Of a DNA stretch of 64,000 nt, positions 43,199-53,228 are shown one piece after another. Under the pieces are notes generated by a model. That model was given only the letters and a program-made list of their open reading frames with translations. It was not told where the DNA came from and made no database searches. The position numbers and the translations under genes were made by a program. The DNA is from Azospirillum griseum (GTDB taxonomy: Bacteria; Pseudomonadota; Alphaproteobacteria; Azospirillales; Azospirillaceae), in contig NZ_RXMA01000003.1 in the NCBI RefSeq assembly GCF_003966125.1, forward strand, positions 44,658-108,657, written 5' to 3'. Within the stretch, counting starts at the first letter, position 1, and each line of letters starts with the position of its first letter.

Positions 43199-44683
43199 TT
43201 AGGCCGCCGGCGGCGGCAGTTCGGCAACCAGACGGATGGACGCGGTCAGCTCTTCCAATTGGAAATGCGGCCGCAGGAAGACCGTGGCGTTGTAACAGCC
43301 GGGCTTGCCCGGAATGTCGGTGACGTCGACGCGGGCGTCGCGCAGCGGATACTGCGCCTTCAGCGCCTGACCGGCGTCGTCCTTGCCCAGGACGTAATCC
43401 ATCAGCCAGCTGTTCAGATAGCTTTGAACATTTTCCTTGGTCATGAAGCTGCCGACCTTGTCGCGCATGATGACCTTGATGTAATGGGCAAAGCGCGAGG
43501 CGTTCAGGATGTAGGGCAGCATCGACGACAGGCGGCTGTTCGCGTTGGCCGCCGCCGTGTTGTAGATCTTGGGCTTGTTGGTGGTCTGACCGCCGAAGAA
43601 CGCGGCGTAGTCCGTGCCCTTGCAATGGACCAGCGCGATGAAGCCGAGATCGTTCAGCTCCTTTTCGCGGCGGTCGGTGATGGCGATTTCCGTCGGGCAT
43701 TTCAGGGCGATGTCGCCCTCGTCGGTGTGGAAGGTGTGGGTCGGCAGACCTTCGACCTTGCCGCCACCCTCAACCCCACGGATCGCGGCGGTCCAGCCAT
43801 GCTTGGCAAACGCGTCGGTGATGCGCGCGCCCAGCATCCAGGCGGGGTTCCCCCACAGATACTTGTTGTGTTCACGCCCGTCGGTGTCCTCGACGAAGTT
43901 CATACCCTCGACCGGCACGGTGTCCGGGCCGTAGGGCAGACGCATCAGAACATGCGGCAGGCAGAGCGTGACGTAGCGCGAATCCTCGCTGGCGCGGAAG
44001 GAGCGCCATTTGATGAGTTCGGCGCTTTCGAAAATCTTCGACAGGTCGCGCGGCACGCCCAGTTCGGTGAAGCTGCCCATGTCGAACAGCATCGGGCTGG
44101 CCGAGGCGATGAAGGGCGCGTGCGCGGCGGCCGCGACGTTGGAGATCTTCTCCAGCAACGCCATGTCCTGCGGGTGACGGCCAAACTCGTAATCGCCGAT
44201 CAGCACGCTGTAGGGATAGCCGCCGAAGGTGCCGTATTCTTCCTCATACACCTTCTTGAACAAGGCGCTCTGGTCGAACTCGACAGCCTTTTCCAGGTCC
44301 TTCAGCAGTTCGGCCTTGGTGATGTTCATCAGGCGCAGCTTCAGCATGCTGCCCGTTTCGGTGTTGGACACCAGATAGGCCAGACCGCGCCAGGAGGCTT
44401 CCAGCTTCTGGAAGTCCGGGTGGTGCAGAATGTCATTGAGCTGCAGCGAGATCAGATCGTCGATCTCGGCGATGCGGTCGGAAATCGCGGCGACCACGTC
44501 GCCGGGGACCGTGCCGCCGGTTTCCTCCAACACCGAATTGACGAACTCACCCACCAGATCGCGGGCGTAACCGCGTTGCGTTTCGTCACGGGCCAGCTTG
44601 CCCTCGACCATGATGCGGTCAAGGATGGACAGGGTTTGCGTCTGCGCCGCCGCGCCGCCCGCCGTTTCGGTCTCGTCAGCCAT
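43199..44683 (-). CDS. tssC: T6SS contractile sheath large subunit TssC
   Basis: Large sheath subunit, polymerising with TssB around the Hcp tube. 494 residues. Motifs are LNDILHHPDFQKLEASWRGL, YGTFGGYPYSVLIGDYEF, LPHVLMRLPYGPDT and NKYLWGNPAWMLGARI, with the C-terminal FLRPHFQLEELTASIRLVAELP. The ATG at 44683 is preceded by GGAGAGGA. Separated from tssB by 81 bp. Complete and canonical. Confidence 0.97.
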   Translation of the reverse strand: MADETETAGGAAAQTQTLSILDRIMVEGKLARDETQRGYARDLVGEFVNSVLEETGGTVPGDVVAAISDRIAEIDDLISLQLNDILHHPDFQKLEASWRGLAYLVSNTETGSMLKLRLMNITKAELLKDLEKAVEFDQSALFKKVYEEEYGTFGGYPYSVLIGDYEFGRHPQDMALLEKISNVAAAAHAPFIASASPMLFDMGSFTELGVPRDLSKIFESAELIKWRSFRASEDSRYVTLCLPHVLMRLPYGPDTVPVEGMNFVEDTDGREHNKYLWGNPAWMLGARITDAFAKHGWTAAIRGVEGGGKVEGLPTHTFHTDEGDIALKCPTEIAITDRREKELNDLGFIALVHCKGTDYAAFFGGQTTNKPKIYNTAAANANSRLSSMLPYILNASRFAHYIKVIMRDKVGSFMTKENVQSYLNSWLMDYVLGKDDAGQALKAQYPLRDARVDVTDIPGKPGCYNATVFLRPHFQLEELTASIRLVAELPPPAA

Positions 44684-44764
44684 GGAATCCTCTCCTCACG
44701 CGGATGCCGTCGGGTCGTGCCACCCACGGCGTCTCATGATTGTCTCGATGGGCCGGATCAGCGG

Positions 44765-45313
44765 TCACTCAGCCGCCGGTTCGGCGGGCGGTTCGGTCGC
44801 CGCCGGGGCCGCCGAAGGGCCAGCCAACTGCTTCTTCAGCGCGGCCAGATCCTCCGTGCTCGCCATCACCGACTTCAGCAAGGCGTCGAGATCGTCGTTG
44901 CCATCCAGTTTGGTCAGCAGATCGCGCAGCCGCGAACGGGCTTCAAACAGCCGCTTCAGCGCCGGAACCTGCTTCAGCACCTCCACCGGGCCGAAATCAT
45001 CGAGATGCTTGAACTTCAACTCGACGTTCAGCGAATCGGCGCTTCCGGGTTGCAGCCGGTTGGGAACGCGGAAGGCAACGCGGGGATTGATGGAGGACAA
45101 CACATCCTGAAAGTTGTCGCGGTCGATCTCGACAAACTTGCGATCCTTGACCGGCGGCAAGGCTTCCGCCGGTTTCCCCGACAAATCGGCCATCATGCCG
45201 ACAATGTAGGGAAGCTCCTTCTTTTCGATCGCGTCACCGATTTCCACATCATAGGTGATCTGGACGCGCGGCGGGCGGACTCGGCTGAGTTTGTGCTGAG
45301 TGCTCTCGGCCAT
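44765..45313 (-). CDS. tssB: T6SS contractile sheath small subunit TssB
   Basis: Small sheath subunit. 182 residues. It begins MAESTQHKLSRVRPPRVQI; the conserved LPYIVGMMADLSG, DRDNFQDVLSSINPRV and LKFKHLDDFGPVEVLKQVP follow, and the last 20 residues are a Pro/Ala/Glu-rich tail. The ATG at 45313 has AGAGGT 7 bp upstream, better than the in-frame start six codons earlier. A good sigma-70-like promoter lies about 80 bp upstream, suggesting that sheath and tube genes can be transcribed apart from tssJKLMA. Confidence 0.95.
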   Translation of the reverse strand: MAESTQHKLSRVRPPRVQITYDVEIGDAIEKKELPYIVGMMADLSGKPAEALPPVKDRKFVEIDRDNFQDVLSSINPRVAFRVPNRLQPGSADSLNVELKFKHLDDFGPVEVLKQVPALKRLFEARSRLRDLLTKLDGNDDLDALLKSVMASTEDLAALKKQLAGPSAAPAATEPPAEPAAE

Positions 45314-45390
45314 GATGTTGACCTCTGCCAAATGTTGCGACGCACGCCCAACGAGACTATCAGGCGCGATAACCAGAGAATTTAACTAAG

Positions 45391-45417
45391 ATTATAAGCA
45401 GTTACACGCGGTGACAA
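45391..45417 (-). promoter_or_regulatory. Candidate promoter for tssB-tssC-hcp-tssEFG
   Basis: On the minus strand, TTGTCA (45412-45417) and a perfect TATAAT (45391-45396) are separated by 15 bp, in the AT-rich 128-bp gap between tssA and tssB. The -10 lies 78 bp upstream of the tssB start. The spacing is shorter than the optimal 17, so this is a candidate only. Confidence 0.5.
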
Positions 45418-45441
45418 GAATGATTCCCGCCACGACACAGG

Positions 45442-46650
45442 TCATGTTCCCGATTTTCCTCCCTTCTGTTGCGACAATTCGGCGAAATTGAATCCAAGAA
45501 AGTCAAAAATGGTGGACAAATCGTTTCGCCCCCGGCTGACTTCCATCAAAACTTCATGAAGCGGCATGTTTGCCCAGCTCAAGGCCCGATGAATCACATA
45601 GGGGGTCGGGCTGTGCGGCTCGTGGCGGATGAGGAAGTCTGCGGCTTCCGCCAACCAGAAATAGGCCTCCTCCCGCGTGCGGATCGGTCCGCCTCCGAAC
45701 ATCGGCGCATCGGCTGGGTCGCCGGTCGTCCCGTTCGGGTCGGCGTAGGCGTCGTAGGCCGGTCCCAAACCGTCCTCCGCCATCGCATCATCCCCACTCG
45801 ATTCCGTCCCCTCAGTCGCTGCCGCAAACATCACCACCGGCTCCTCCCCCTTGGCGCGCAGAGCGGTGTCCACCCACGCCTGCAAGGCCAGACAGGTGTC
45901 CCGCAGCCCGGTCACCCCCGGCGCCTGCCGCCCGCAACGTTCGTCCAGCACCGCCGCCAGAATGTCGATGGCGACCAACCCCTGCCCCAACCAATCGTGA
46001 TGGGCACGGTGGAACGCCACCGGCGTGGCCTGTGCGCTGGCCTCAATCTCGACCAGGGTCGGACCACCGCTCCGGGCGAGCGCGGCGACCACCCCGCGCG
46101 GGTCACGCACCGCCGCCAGTTGATTGCGCTGCGCGTTCTCATACTCGGCAAAGGAATGGCCAACCGGCGGCGGCCCCCCCGACCGGGTGAGCGGCAAGGT
46201 CTGCAACAGCGTCGGCAGCTTGTCGTTCAACCACTCCAGCGGAGCAACCCGGGCACCGACGTCGCCGTCCTCATCCATCTCCGGGTGCAGGCCATCGTCC
46301 CAAAAGGCTTCGCACAGATCGGCCAACAGCCGGATCGACGGGGCCAGCGCGGCAAAGCCATGGCGGTGAAGCAGGGCTTCGGTCAACCAACAGGCAACCT
46401 GAAGATCCTTGGACCGCTGTTCCAGCACCTCGCGGCACAGGCGGATCGCCAGATCCCAATCGGCGCGTTTGGGCGCGCTCTGCCACACGCCCATCGGCAG
46501 GGAAGGGTCGTCCTGACGCCGGGCTTCGCGGATGGCGTCATAGACCGGATCGTAGCGCAGCGACGGACCGACCGGCGACTCGCCGGGGAAAGGTTGAAGC
46601 GACAGGGTGGCATCGAACGGCCCGGCGGTGGTCGTCGTTTCGGCGCTCAT
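45442..46650 (-). CDS. tssA: T6SS assembly protein TssA
   Basis: Cytosolic protein that primes or caps tail assembly. 402 residues. The N-terminal ImpA domain is clear: LQPFPGESPVGPSLRYDP, PMGVWQSAPKRADWDLAI and EVLEQRSKDLQVACWLTEAL. The C-terminal part is a short variant (EEAYFWLAEAADFLIRHEPHSP, then ALSWANMPLHEVLMEV and DLSTIFDFLGF), as in the TssA subclass that stays at the baseplate. Its start overlaps the tssM stop (ATGA). An AT-rich gap with a promoter follows before tssB. Confidence 0.92.
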   Translation of the reverse strand: MSAETTTTAGPFDATLSLQPFPGESPVGPSLRYDPVYDAIREARRQDDPSLPMGVWQSAPKRADWDLAIRLCREVLEQRSKDLQVACWLTEALLHRHGFAALAPSIRLLADLCEAFWDDGLHPEMDEDGDVGARVAPLEWLNDKLPTLLQTLPLTRSGGPPPVGHSFAEYENAQRNQLAAVRDPRGVVAALARSGGPTLVEIEASAQATPVAFHRAHHDWLGQGLVAIDILAAVLDERCGRQAPGVTGLRDTCLALQAWVDTALRAKGEEPVVMFAAATEGTESSGDDAMAEDGLGPAYDAYADPNGTTGDPADAPMFGGGPIRTREEAYFWLAEAADFLIRHEPHSPTPYVIHRALSWANMPLHEVLMEVSRGRNDLSTIFDFLGFNFAELSQQKGGKSGT

Positions 46651-49600
46651 CGGCTGGCCCTCCGCACCACGGGTTTGCGCGGCACCAGCCGGGTCGGCTT
46701 GCCGCTGTCGTAAATCTCGTCGTCGTAACCGTCGGTCGGGGCGAAGGACAGGCGTGCCCCCATCGACCCGCCCACATCAAGACGCGGCGCGGCGTAAGGG
46801 AAGACCGGCATCACCCGCGCCGTCTTGCTCTTGCCGTCGGGGTTCGGCGTGGACAGGGTGACGCGCAGAAAGACCGTGGTCCGCCCCCCCGCCACCGGTT
46901 TGGCCACCGCCGGTCCGCCCGCCGCAGCGGGCGCGCCGCCCCCCGGCGGTTGTCCGGGCACGGCAACGGTCGCGGTGTCGGCGGAGAATTTCAGCGTGTG
47001 CGGCTGCGGATCGGTCAGTTTCGGCAGATCGGCCGGGGCCGGGCGCTGGGCCTGCAACAGCCGCAGCAGCGACCATCGGTTGCCGAAGGACACGGTGATG
47101 GCGCGGTCAGCCTCCACCGTGCCGTCCGGGCTGAGGATCGACAGGGGAACGACCGGCGCGTCCTTGGCCCAGCGCAGCGTCACCGACACCGGCAGGCCGG
47201 GCGACCAGCGGGCCGATTTCACCTCGCCCCCGCGTGTCAGGCGTTGATCGCCCACCGCCATCGTCCAGTCGATGATCTGGTTGCCGCCGCTTTCGTGCGG
47301 GCGGTTCACCCGGAACTCGGCAGCCACGTCGTACCCGGCCGGGGCCGCCGAGGTCGCGCCGAGGAAGGGTGAGAGAAACTCCCGCACCGCCGCCATACGG
47401 TTCAGAAACTCCAGCGCTTGGGCACTGGCGCTGCCCGGCGTCGGGTGGCCCAGCCCCCGGCGGATTCCCGGCTCGGCGGCGGTCATCCGCTCCAGGAAGG
47501 CCGTCACCGCGTCAAGATCGGCTTCGGCGGTGTCGGCTCCCTGGTAATCGGCGAAGGGATACCGCCCGGCCAACAGGCTGTTGAAGTCGGCGGCCAACCG
47601 CGCGTAGTCGGTGGAGGTGTTGCGCGCCGCCAACTGCTGGCACTGCGCCAGCGCCATCCGCCGCAGGCTGTCGCGCCGTTGCAGGAAGAAATCGGCCCCG
47701 CTGCCAAAGGCGGAGGGTCCACCCGCCAACTGCACCAGACAATTGTCCGGCTTCACCGCGTCGCCCAGATCAAAACGGATGTAGCGCTCCAGCACGGCCA
47801 GCGAACTGCCCGGGTTGCCCGCCTTGTAACGCTGCTGCTCAATCAGGATGCGTTGCCATTTGGTGACGTGCGGGTCGTTGCGCAGAGTGGCGGGCATCTG
47901 TTCGCGCAGGGCGAAATTGATGAGCGGGGCGGCGATCTCCGTTCCCAGCCAATCGAACCGCCCGCGCGTGTTGTCGAGATACTGCGCCAATTCCACATCG
48001 CTCAACGCCTGCCAACCTTCGGCGTTCAGCGGCAGGGTCCCTTCCCAGTCGCGGAACTCGTTCACGGGCAGGTAGGGCGCGCCCTCCTCGGCGATGCGGT
48101 CGGCCTGCTCCATCATGCTCAGCACATGCTGGCTGAAGATCGCCGACACGGTGGCGTAGCCCTGCTCGAAACCGCGACGGCTGAACGCGGTGAGCAGATC
48201 GCCCATCGGACGGGACGCGCGCGCGAACTGCCGCACCTCGCGCAGCAAACCGGTTTCGTCGGCGGTCAATCGGAAATCCTGGCCACGCCGTTCGATCACC
48301 TGGGAGTCCGCCACCGCCGTCAGCATGGTGGCTTGCAGCCGTTGAGCCACCAGCGCCTGCAGCATCGGGCGCAGGGTTTCCGGCACGCGGGTCATCGGAC
48401 CGGCCTCCATCGCCTCGAAAGCGCGGTATTGGCGCACCGCCTTTTCCAGCGGTTCGGGCATCCACATGATGCTGCCGCCGCGCACCCCCAGCGCTTCGGG
48501 CTGCTTGACCGGTGCGTCGGCCATGAAGTCATAGCGCAGGATCTCGGGCAACGCCGCCGCCAGACCGGACAGGGCGGGTGACAACCGCAGCAAACCGTCC
48601 GCGCTCTCATCCTCCACCATCAGCGGCCCCATCACCGGGGTGCGGATCGACAGCAGCGCCTTGCGCAGATCGTCCACATCGTCAATGGCGATCTTCAGCA
48701 CCCTCTCCGCCGCCGCATCGCCAAGGAACAGATTGCTGCGAATGCGCGGCAGCACGCGCTGCCACAACGGATCCTGGTCGGGGTGGCGGACGAACAACCA
48801 GCGCAACGCCGGATCGGCCAAGGTCGCCTGAACCTCCTGGAACGCCTGGCTCAGATCCAGCAACGCCGCCCCCGCACCGTCCGCCGCCGCGAAACGGGCC
48901 AGTTCCACCCGCTCCAGTGCGGAGGCCAGCGTGCTCATCGGGCGGACCATCGGGCCGTTGCGGTTGGTCAGGGTGTCGGCATCGTTGGCCAGCCGGGTCA
49001 GGGTTTCCAGCGATGGGGCCAGATTCTGATCGGTGTCGAGCGGGCGGACGACCACCGCGTTCATCACGTCGGCGTAAAGCTTCTCGTCGCTGCGCAAGGT
49101 CGACCCCAGATCGATGGCGAGCAGCGATGAGACGAGCGCAGCAAACTCCTGGACCGGCAGAGCCTTGGCGTTGCGGTAGAGCGTGATGTCATTCGCCACG
49201 CGGTCCAGATCGTCCAGATAGTTGCGCACGCGCTGGAAGGCAGCGAGATCCCCGGTGCCGGGCGGCATCGGCCCGGCGTAGCGGTCCTGCACCGCTTTCC
49301 ACCGGTTGATGAGTTCCAACCGCATGGGGTCGAGCACGACCAGCCGGAAGCCCTGGACCAACTCCCCCTTCACCGCGTCGGCCAAGCCGCTGTACCAGGA
49401 GCTTGGCATGAAGGGGACCAGCAATTCCCGCCCGCTGACCGTCTTGAAGGCCCCGAGGATCTGGGGAGCGACGTCGCGCAGCTTCTTGTAGGCGTTGAGG
49501 GTGTCGCCGGTCAGCCGCGCCTGGCTCATCATCCGGTCGGCGTTTTCGATCACCGTCAGGGGCTGCGCCAAATCCTGCTGGGCGGCATCGACCATCCGGG

Positions 49601-50939
49601 CGGAGATGCGCAGACCCAACGCCAGAAACACCGCCAATGCGACGGTGGCGAGCTGCATGTTGCGCACCGCCCGGCTGCGCACCACCAGACTGCGCCGCGC
49701 CGGTTGAACGATCCGTCCCTCGCGGAAGATCTTGTCGCTGAACAGGCCGGTCACAAAGATGGGGTGGACCGACGGCGGAGCGTCCGCCGCGTCGTCGATC
49801 AACGGCCCCGGCCCCTGCGCCATCAACGGCACCGGCAGCGCGCGGCGGACCGGTTCCCCCGCCGCGCTTCCCGCCGCAGCACCGGTAAGGGCGCTGCCGT
49901 CGCCGGTGAAATACAGGCCCCGGAAGAAATGCGGGTCCTGATAGGCGTCGGCGCGGAACAGGGCGTCAGCCAACCGAGTCAGCGGCAGCGCCATTTTCTG
50001 GAATTCGGCCGGAAACAGAAAGGCCATGTCGCTGATGGCCCCGGTGGACACCGCCGTGCCGATCAGGGTCCGGTGCAGTTCCCGCCCGATGATGTCGAAC
50101 GCCTCGCTGACCAGTTGCGGGCTGTGGCCGGTTTCCAGAGTCTGCCCGTTCGACCAGCCGAACATCTCCACCCCATGCTCGGCGGCCAGCGGCTTCCAAT
50201 AGCTGGCAAAGCCCAGCATCGCGTCGCATTTGGTCACGACCAGATACACCGGCAGGCGCAGGCCCAACTGCTGTTGCAGCTCGCGCAGGCGTGCCCGCAG
50301 CTTCTTGGCCTTGGCAAACAGCGCCGTCGTGTCCAACCGGTCAGGCCCGATCAGATCGGTGCAAGGGATGGCGATCACCACAGCGTCCAGGCCACGTTCA
50401 GCCCGGTTGCGCAGCAGCAACGCCACCAGCTTGCGCCACCCGGCTTCCGTCGCCTTGCCCTTCGCGCCTTCCTCGCCCCACAGGATCGAACCCGCCGGAT
50501 CCAGCACGATTCCGCGCTCAAACACATGCCAACCGCAGCCCTGGGCGGCCAATTCGGGATCGGTGTCGATGTCAAAGGGGCGATTCAGACCAATGGCGGA
50601 GGCCAGCGTCGTCTTGCCCGCCCCATGATCACCCAACAGCAGCACCCACGGCGCTTCGTAACGCCAGCCCGATCCGGGAACCGCCGCCTTCAAGCCCCGC
50701 ATCGCGGCGGCAAAGCTGGCGGACAAGGCGCGCGTGTCAATCGGACGCAAGCGCCGCCATCCCTTCGGACCGGCCACCATGTCATCGTCGCTTTGGTTCG
50801 CGGCGTCCTCCGCCAGCCGTTCCGACCGGCGGAACAGCCAGACGACCAAGGACAGCACCGACACCGCCAGCGTCACCAGGACGGCGCTGAACAGCAGCGG
50901 GTACTGCAACAGGAAGGGCAGATCGATGGCTGGCCGCAC
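46647..50939 (-). CDS. tssM: T6SS membrane complex protein TssM (IcmF)
   Basis: Large envelope-spanning component of the TssJLM membrane complex. 1430 residues. Hydrophobic helices lie near residues 10-36, and a third at about 420-440 (NMQLATVALAVFLALGLRI). The cytoplasmic ATPase-like domain between them has an intact Walker A, GDHGAGKTT (residues 103-111). The long periplasmic region contains the conserved VPFMPSSWYSGLADAV stretch, and the C-terminal beta domain binds TssJ. It starts 3 bp after tssL and overlaps tssA. In several systems the Walker motif is dispensable; here it is intact. Confidence 0.96.
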   Translation of the reverse strand: MRPAIDLPFLLQYPLLFSAVLVTLAVSVLSLVVWLFRRSERLAEDAANQSDDDMVAGPKGWRRLRPIDTRALSASFAAAMRGLKAAVPGSGWRYEAPWVLLLGDHGAGKTTLASAIGLNRPFDIDTDPELAAQGCGWHVFERGIVLDPAGSILWGEEGAKGKATEAGWRKLVALLLRNRAERGLDAVVIAIPCTDLIGPDRLDTTALFAKAKKLRARLRELQQQLGLRLPVYLVVTKCDAMLGFASYWKPLAAEHGVEMFGWSNGQTLETGHSPQLVSEAFDIIGRELHRTLIGTAVSTGAISDMAFLFPAEFQKMALPLTRLADALFRADAYQDPHFFRGLYFTGDGSALTGAAAGSAAGEPVRRALPVPLMAQGPGPLIDDAADAPPSVHPIFVTGLFSDKIFREGRIVQPARRSLVVRSRAVRNMQLATVALAVFLALGLRISARMVDAAQQDLAQPLTVIENADRMMSQARLTGDTLNAYKKLRDVAPQILGAFKTVSGRELLVPFMPSSWYSGLADAVKGELVQGFRLVVLDPMRLELINRWKAVQDRYAGPMPPGTGDLAAFQRVRNYLDDLDRVANDITLYRNAKALPVQEFAALVSSLLAIDLGSTLRSDEKLYADVMNAVVVRPLDTDQNLAPSLETLTRLANDADTLTNRNGPMVRPMSTLASALERVELARFAAADGAGAALLDLSQAFQEVQATLADPALRWLFVRHPDQDPLWQRVLPRIRSNLFLGDAAAERVLKIAIDDVDDLRKALLSIRTPVMGPLMVEDESADGLLRLSPALSGLAAALPEILRYDFMADAPVKQPEALGVRGGSIMWMPEPLEKAVRQYRAFEAMEAGPMTRVPETLRPMLQALVAQRLQATMLTAVADSQVIERRGQDFRLTADETGLLREVRQFARASRPMGDLLTAFSRRGFEQGYATVSAIFSQHVLSMMEQADRIAEEGAPYLPVNEFRDWEGTLPLNAEGWQALSDVELAQYLDNTRGRFDWLGTEIAAPLINFALREQMPATLRNDPHVTKWQRILIEQQRYKAGNPGSSLAVLERYIRFDLGDAVKPDNCLVQLAGGPSAFGSGADFFLQRRDSLRRMALAQCQQLAARNTSTDYARLAADFNSLLAGRYPFADYQGADTAEADLDAVTAFLERMTAAEPGIRRGLGHPTPGSASAQALEFLNRMAAVREFLSPFLGATSAAPAGYDVAAEFRVNRPHESGGNQIIDWTMAVGDQRLTRGGEVKSARWSPGLPVSVTLRWAKDAPVVPLSILSPDGTVEADRAITVSFGNRWSLLRLLQAQRPAPADLPKLTDPQPHTLKFSADTATVAVPGQPPGGGAPAAAGGPAVAKPVAGGRTTVFLRVTLSTPNPDGKSKTARVMPVFPYAAPRLDVGGSMGARLSFAPTDGYDDEIYDSGKPTRLVPRKPVVRRASR

Positions 50940-50942
50940 CGC

Positions 50943-51779
50943 CTACCTCCCGTTCACGTCGCGCCCGGCCTGCTCGATGCGCAGAAGGGCGTCGTTGAGG
51001 TCGGCGGTGAGCGAGATCCACAGGGCGTGGCTGCTGACCAGGAAAAACAGAAAGACCACCGCCATCACCATGTACCAGGGGCGCAGATGCGGCAACCGCA
51101 CCGCCCGCCCCCGTTCGATGAGATGGCCGTAAGCCTGTTCGAAGACAGGTCCCCCCTCCCGCGCGATGGCCGGATCCTCGCGCGCGATGATGCGCGACAG
51201 AGCGGTGCGGTAGTTGGCCAGTTGGGCGTCATCCTCCGCCCGCCAGCAACGCCCCCGGAAGCCCAGAGCCAGCGCCACGAGATAGATGGTCGCCAGATCG
51301 GAGGACGCGCGCGGCCCGTCGGCCAGCAGGGCGTCCAACCGCTCGAACACCCGTTCCCCGGCCACCCGGGTGCCGAACAGGGCGGTTTCCAGCAACCGGT
51401 CCTGCCAGATCGTGCGCCCGTCCCAATGGACCCGCAGCAGCATGGTTTCATCGGCCAGCGCGGCCATGACGTATTGCGCCTCGTGGTACAGCGCCTCGCC
51501 ATAGGCACCGCCCCAATGACGGGCACGCACCGCCTGCGCCTCCAGCAGGGTGCGCAGGCGCTGGTGGACCAGCCCGGCCAGATCAACCGGGGTCAAGCCC
51601 TCCCCCGCCCCGAGACGCCCGGCGGACAGGGCGTATTTCAGGCGCAGCAGCTCGGCAAAGAAGTCGCCGAACTGCGCCAGCAGGGTGTCGCCGCCCCGGT
51701 TGCCCATCAGCAACGTGGCGACGGCGGATCCTGCGTCCGGCGTGTCGGCGTCGTCTTGACCTTGGTCCGGCCTGCGCAC
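50943..51779 (-). CDS. tssL: T6SS membrane complex protein TssL (DotU family)
   Basis: Inner-membrane partner of TssM. 278 residues with a cytoplasmic hook domain (LLRLKYALSAGRLGAGEGL, ALYHEAQYVMAALADETML, YLVALALGFRGRCW) and a single C-terminal membrane helix (WYMVMAVVFLFFLVSSHALW, residues about 233-252), so it is C-tail anchored. It has no peptidoglycan-binding OmpA domain after the helix, so cell-wall anchoring must come from another protein. 23 bp after tssK, 3 bp before tssM. Confidence 0.93.
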   Translation of the reverse strand: MRRPDQGQDDADTPDAGSAVATLLMGNRGGDTLLAQFGDFFAELLRLKYALSAGRLGAGEGLTPVDLAGLVHQRLRTLLEAQAVRARHWGGAYGEALYHEAQYVMAALADETMLLRVHWDGRTIWQDRLLETALFGTRVAGERVFERLDALLADGPRASSDLATIYLVALALGFRGRCWRAEDDAQLANYRTALSRIIAREDPAIAREGGPVFEQAYGHLIERGRAVRLPHLRPWYMVMAVVFLFFLVSSHALWISLTADLNDALLRIEQAGRDVNGR

Positions 51780-51802
51780 GGGCGGTTCCTCCCTGCCTGC
51801 GA

Positions 51803-53164
51803 TCAGGCGGACGCACCCGCCGGGCGGCTGCCCGACGGTGCGACGAACAGGGCGATTTCCGAGGGGCGACGACCGCCGTGGCGTTCGTTCGGGTTGGCGA
51901 TCTCCAGCACCTGACCGGCTTCGAGGAAGGCGGGGTCGGCGGTGATGCGGAACAGCAGGACGCCACGTTCGGGCGTCACTTCCAGCCGGTCATCGCGCTC
52001 CACCCGCGCGCGCGCGGCCCCGCGCAGGCGGCGTTCGCGCAGAACCCCCATCGTCCCGGTCGACGCGATCAGGCTGTCGGTCATCCAGCTTTCGGCCTCC
52101 GCCTCCGTCTGGCCGGGGGCGAGGCGGACGCCGACCAGCAAACCGGTCGCCCCCTCCAGCCACGGGGTTTCGATCTTCAGCCGGAATCCGGCCTCATCGA
52201 CGGCAAAACGGATGGTGGCGTAGCTTTCGCTGACCGTGTCGATCATCCGTTCGATGAAATCGATCACCGGGCGCAGCGACCCCAGCGGATCGGCGTGATC
52301 GTACCGGTCGAACAGCGGGGGCAGCAGGCCCGGCCCCAGGGTGGAGACATGCCCGGCCACCGCGCACAAGGCGCCGTGCAAGGCAAAGGGATGCAGCGGT
52401 CCGGCCCCCAGCAGCGCTTCCAGCGGCGGCAGCCCGGCGACCATGCATTGCACGGCGTGACGGCTGTCGGCCAGCATCGCCGGTTGCATCGCCCCGCCCG
52501 GTGCCCGCATCCGCCCAGCCAGGAAGGACGCCTTTTCGCGCAGGCGCTTGGCCAAAGCCCGTCCGGCATCGACCAGGGCCGACTCCGGCCCCGCCGCGCA
52601 GCAGGGGGGGTGATAGTCGGTGAGCTGGAAGGATTCGTTGCGGTAAACGACCCGGGCGATGGGGATGGCCGTGTATTTCTGCGGCACCTCCTCCCCGATC
52701 AGCAGGATCGGGCGGGGTTGCAGGCGCGGCATCGACTGCTCGTTGTCGCCGGTGTTCTCATCGACCGCCGGAGCACCATCGACCGAACGGAAGCGCGCCA
52801 GTTCCCCGCCCGCCGCCGAACCGGGTTTGTAGGCCGGAACCGCGAGATGGATGGTGGCGGGCGCGTCCTTCAACGCCTCGGCGTGAGGCACGAGGCTGAG
52901 TTGCAGATCCCCCGCCCCCTCCGCCGGATGGGTCACGATCAGCCCGTCGGGCAGCACCGCGTCCAGCGCCAGCACGCGGAAGATGCCCACCACCAGCGTC
53001 GCCGGATCCACCTTCAACCGTCCGACCCCGTAATGGAACGGGGACAGGCGGGCCATGTGGTAGTGCTGCACGGCGTCCTGACGCAGCCACGCCTGTTGGA
53101 AATGCTGCGGGGTCAGCAGCATGCCCTCGTACCACTGGATCGGATCGGGGGGTGGGTGGCTCAT
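51803..53164 (-). CDS. tssK: T6SS baseplate-to-membrane adaptor TssK
   Basis: Trimeric adaptor that links the TssEFG baseplate to TssLM. 453 residues. N-terminal signatures are IQWYEGMLLTPQHFQQAW, HYGVGRLKVDPATLVVG and LPDGLIVTHP; the mid-part PILLIGEEVPQKYTAIPIARV and the C-terminal GVLLFRITADPAFLEAGQVLEI follow. A phage receptor-binding-protein-like shoulder makes up the N-terminal third. Located 64 bp after tssJ. Confidence 0.95.
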   Translation of the reverse strand: MSHPPPDPIQWYEGMLLTPQHFQQAWLRQDAVQHYHMARLSPFHYGVGRLKVDPATLVVGIFRVLALDAVLPDGLIVTHPAEGAGDLQLSLVPHAEALKDAPATIHLAVPAYKPGSAAGGELARFRSVDGAPAVDENTGDNEQSMPRLQPRPILLIGEEVPQKYTAIPIARVVYRNESFQLTDYHPPCCAAGPESALVDAGRALAKRLREKASFLAGRMRAPGGAMQPAMLADSRHAVQCMVAGLPPLEALLGAGPLHPFALHGALCAVAGHVSTLGPGLLPPLFDRYDHADPLGSLRPVIDFIERMIDTVSESYATIRFAVDEAGFRLKIETPWLEGATGLLVGVRLAPGQTEAEAESWMTDSLIASTGTMGVLRERRLRGAARARVERDDRLEVTPERGVLLFRITADPAFLEAGQVLEIANPNERHGGRRPSEIALFVAPSGSRPAGASA

Positions 53165-53228
53165 GCCGTCTCGACTGTTTTGATGCGTATTTTATGGATT
53201 GGCGAAGGTGAAGATTTGGTGTGTGCGA

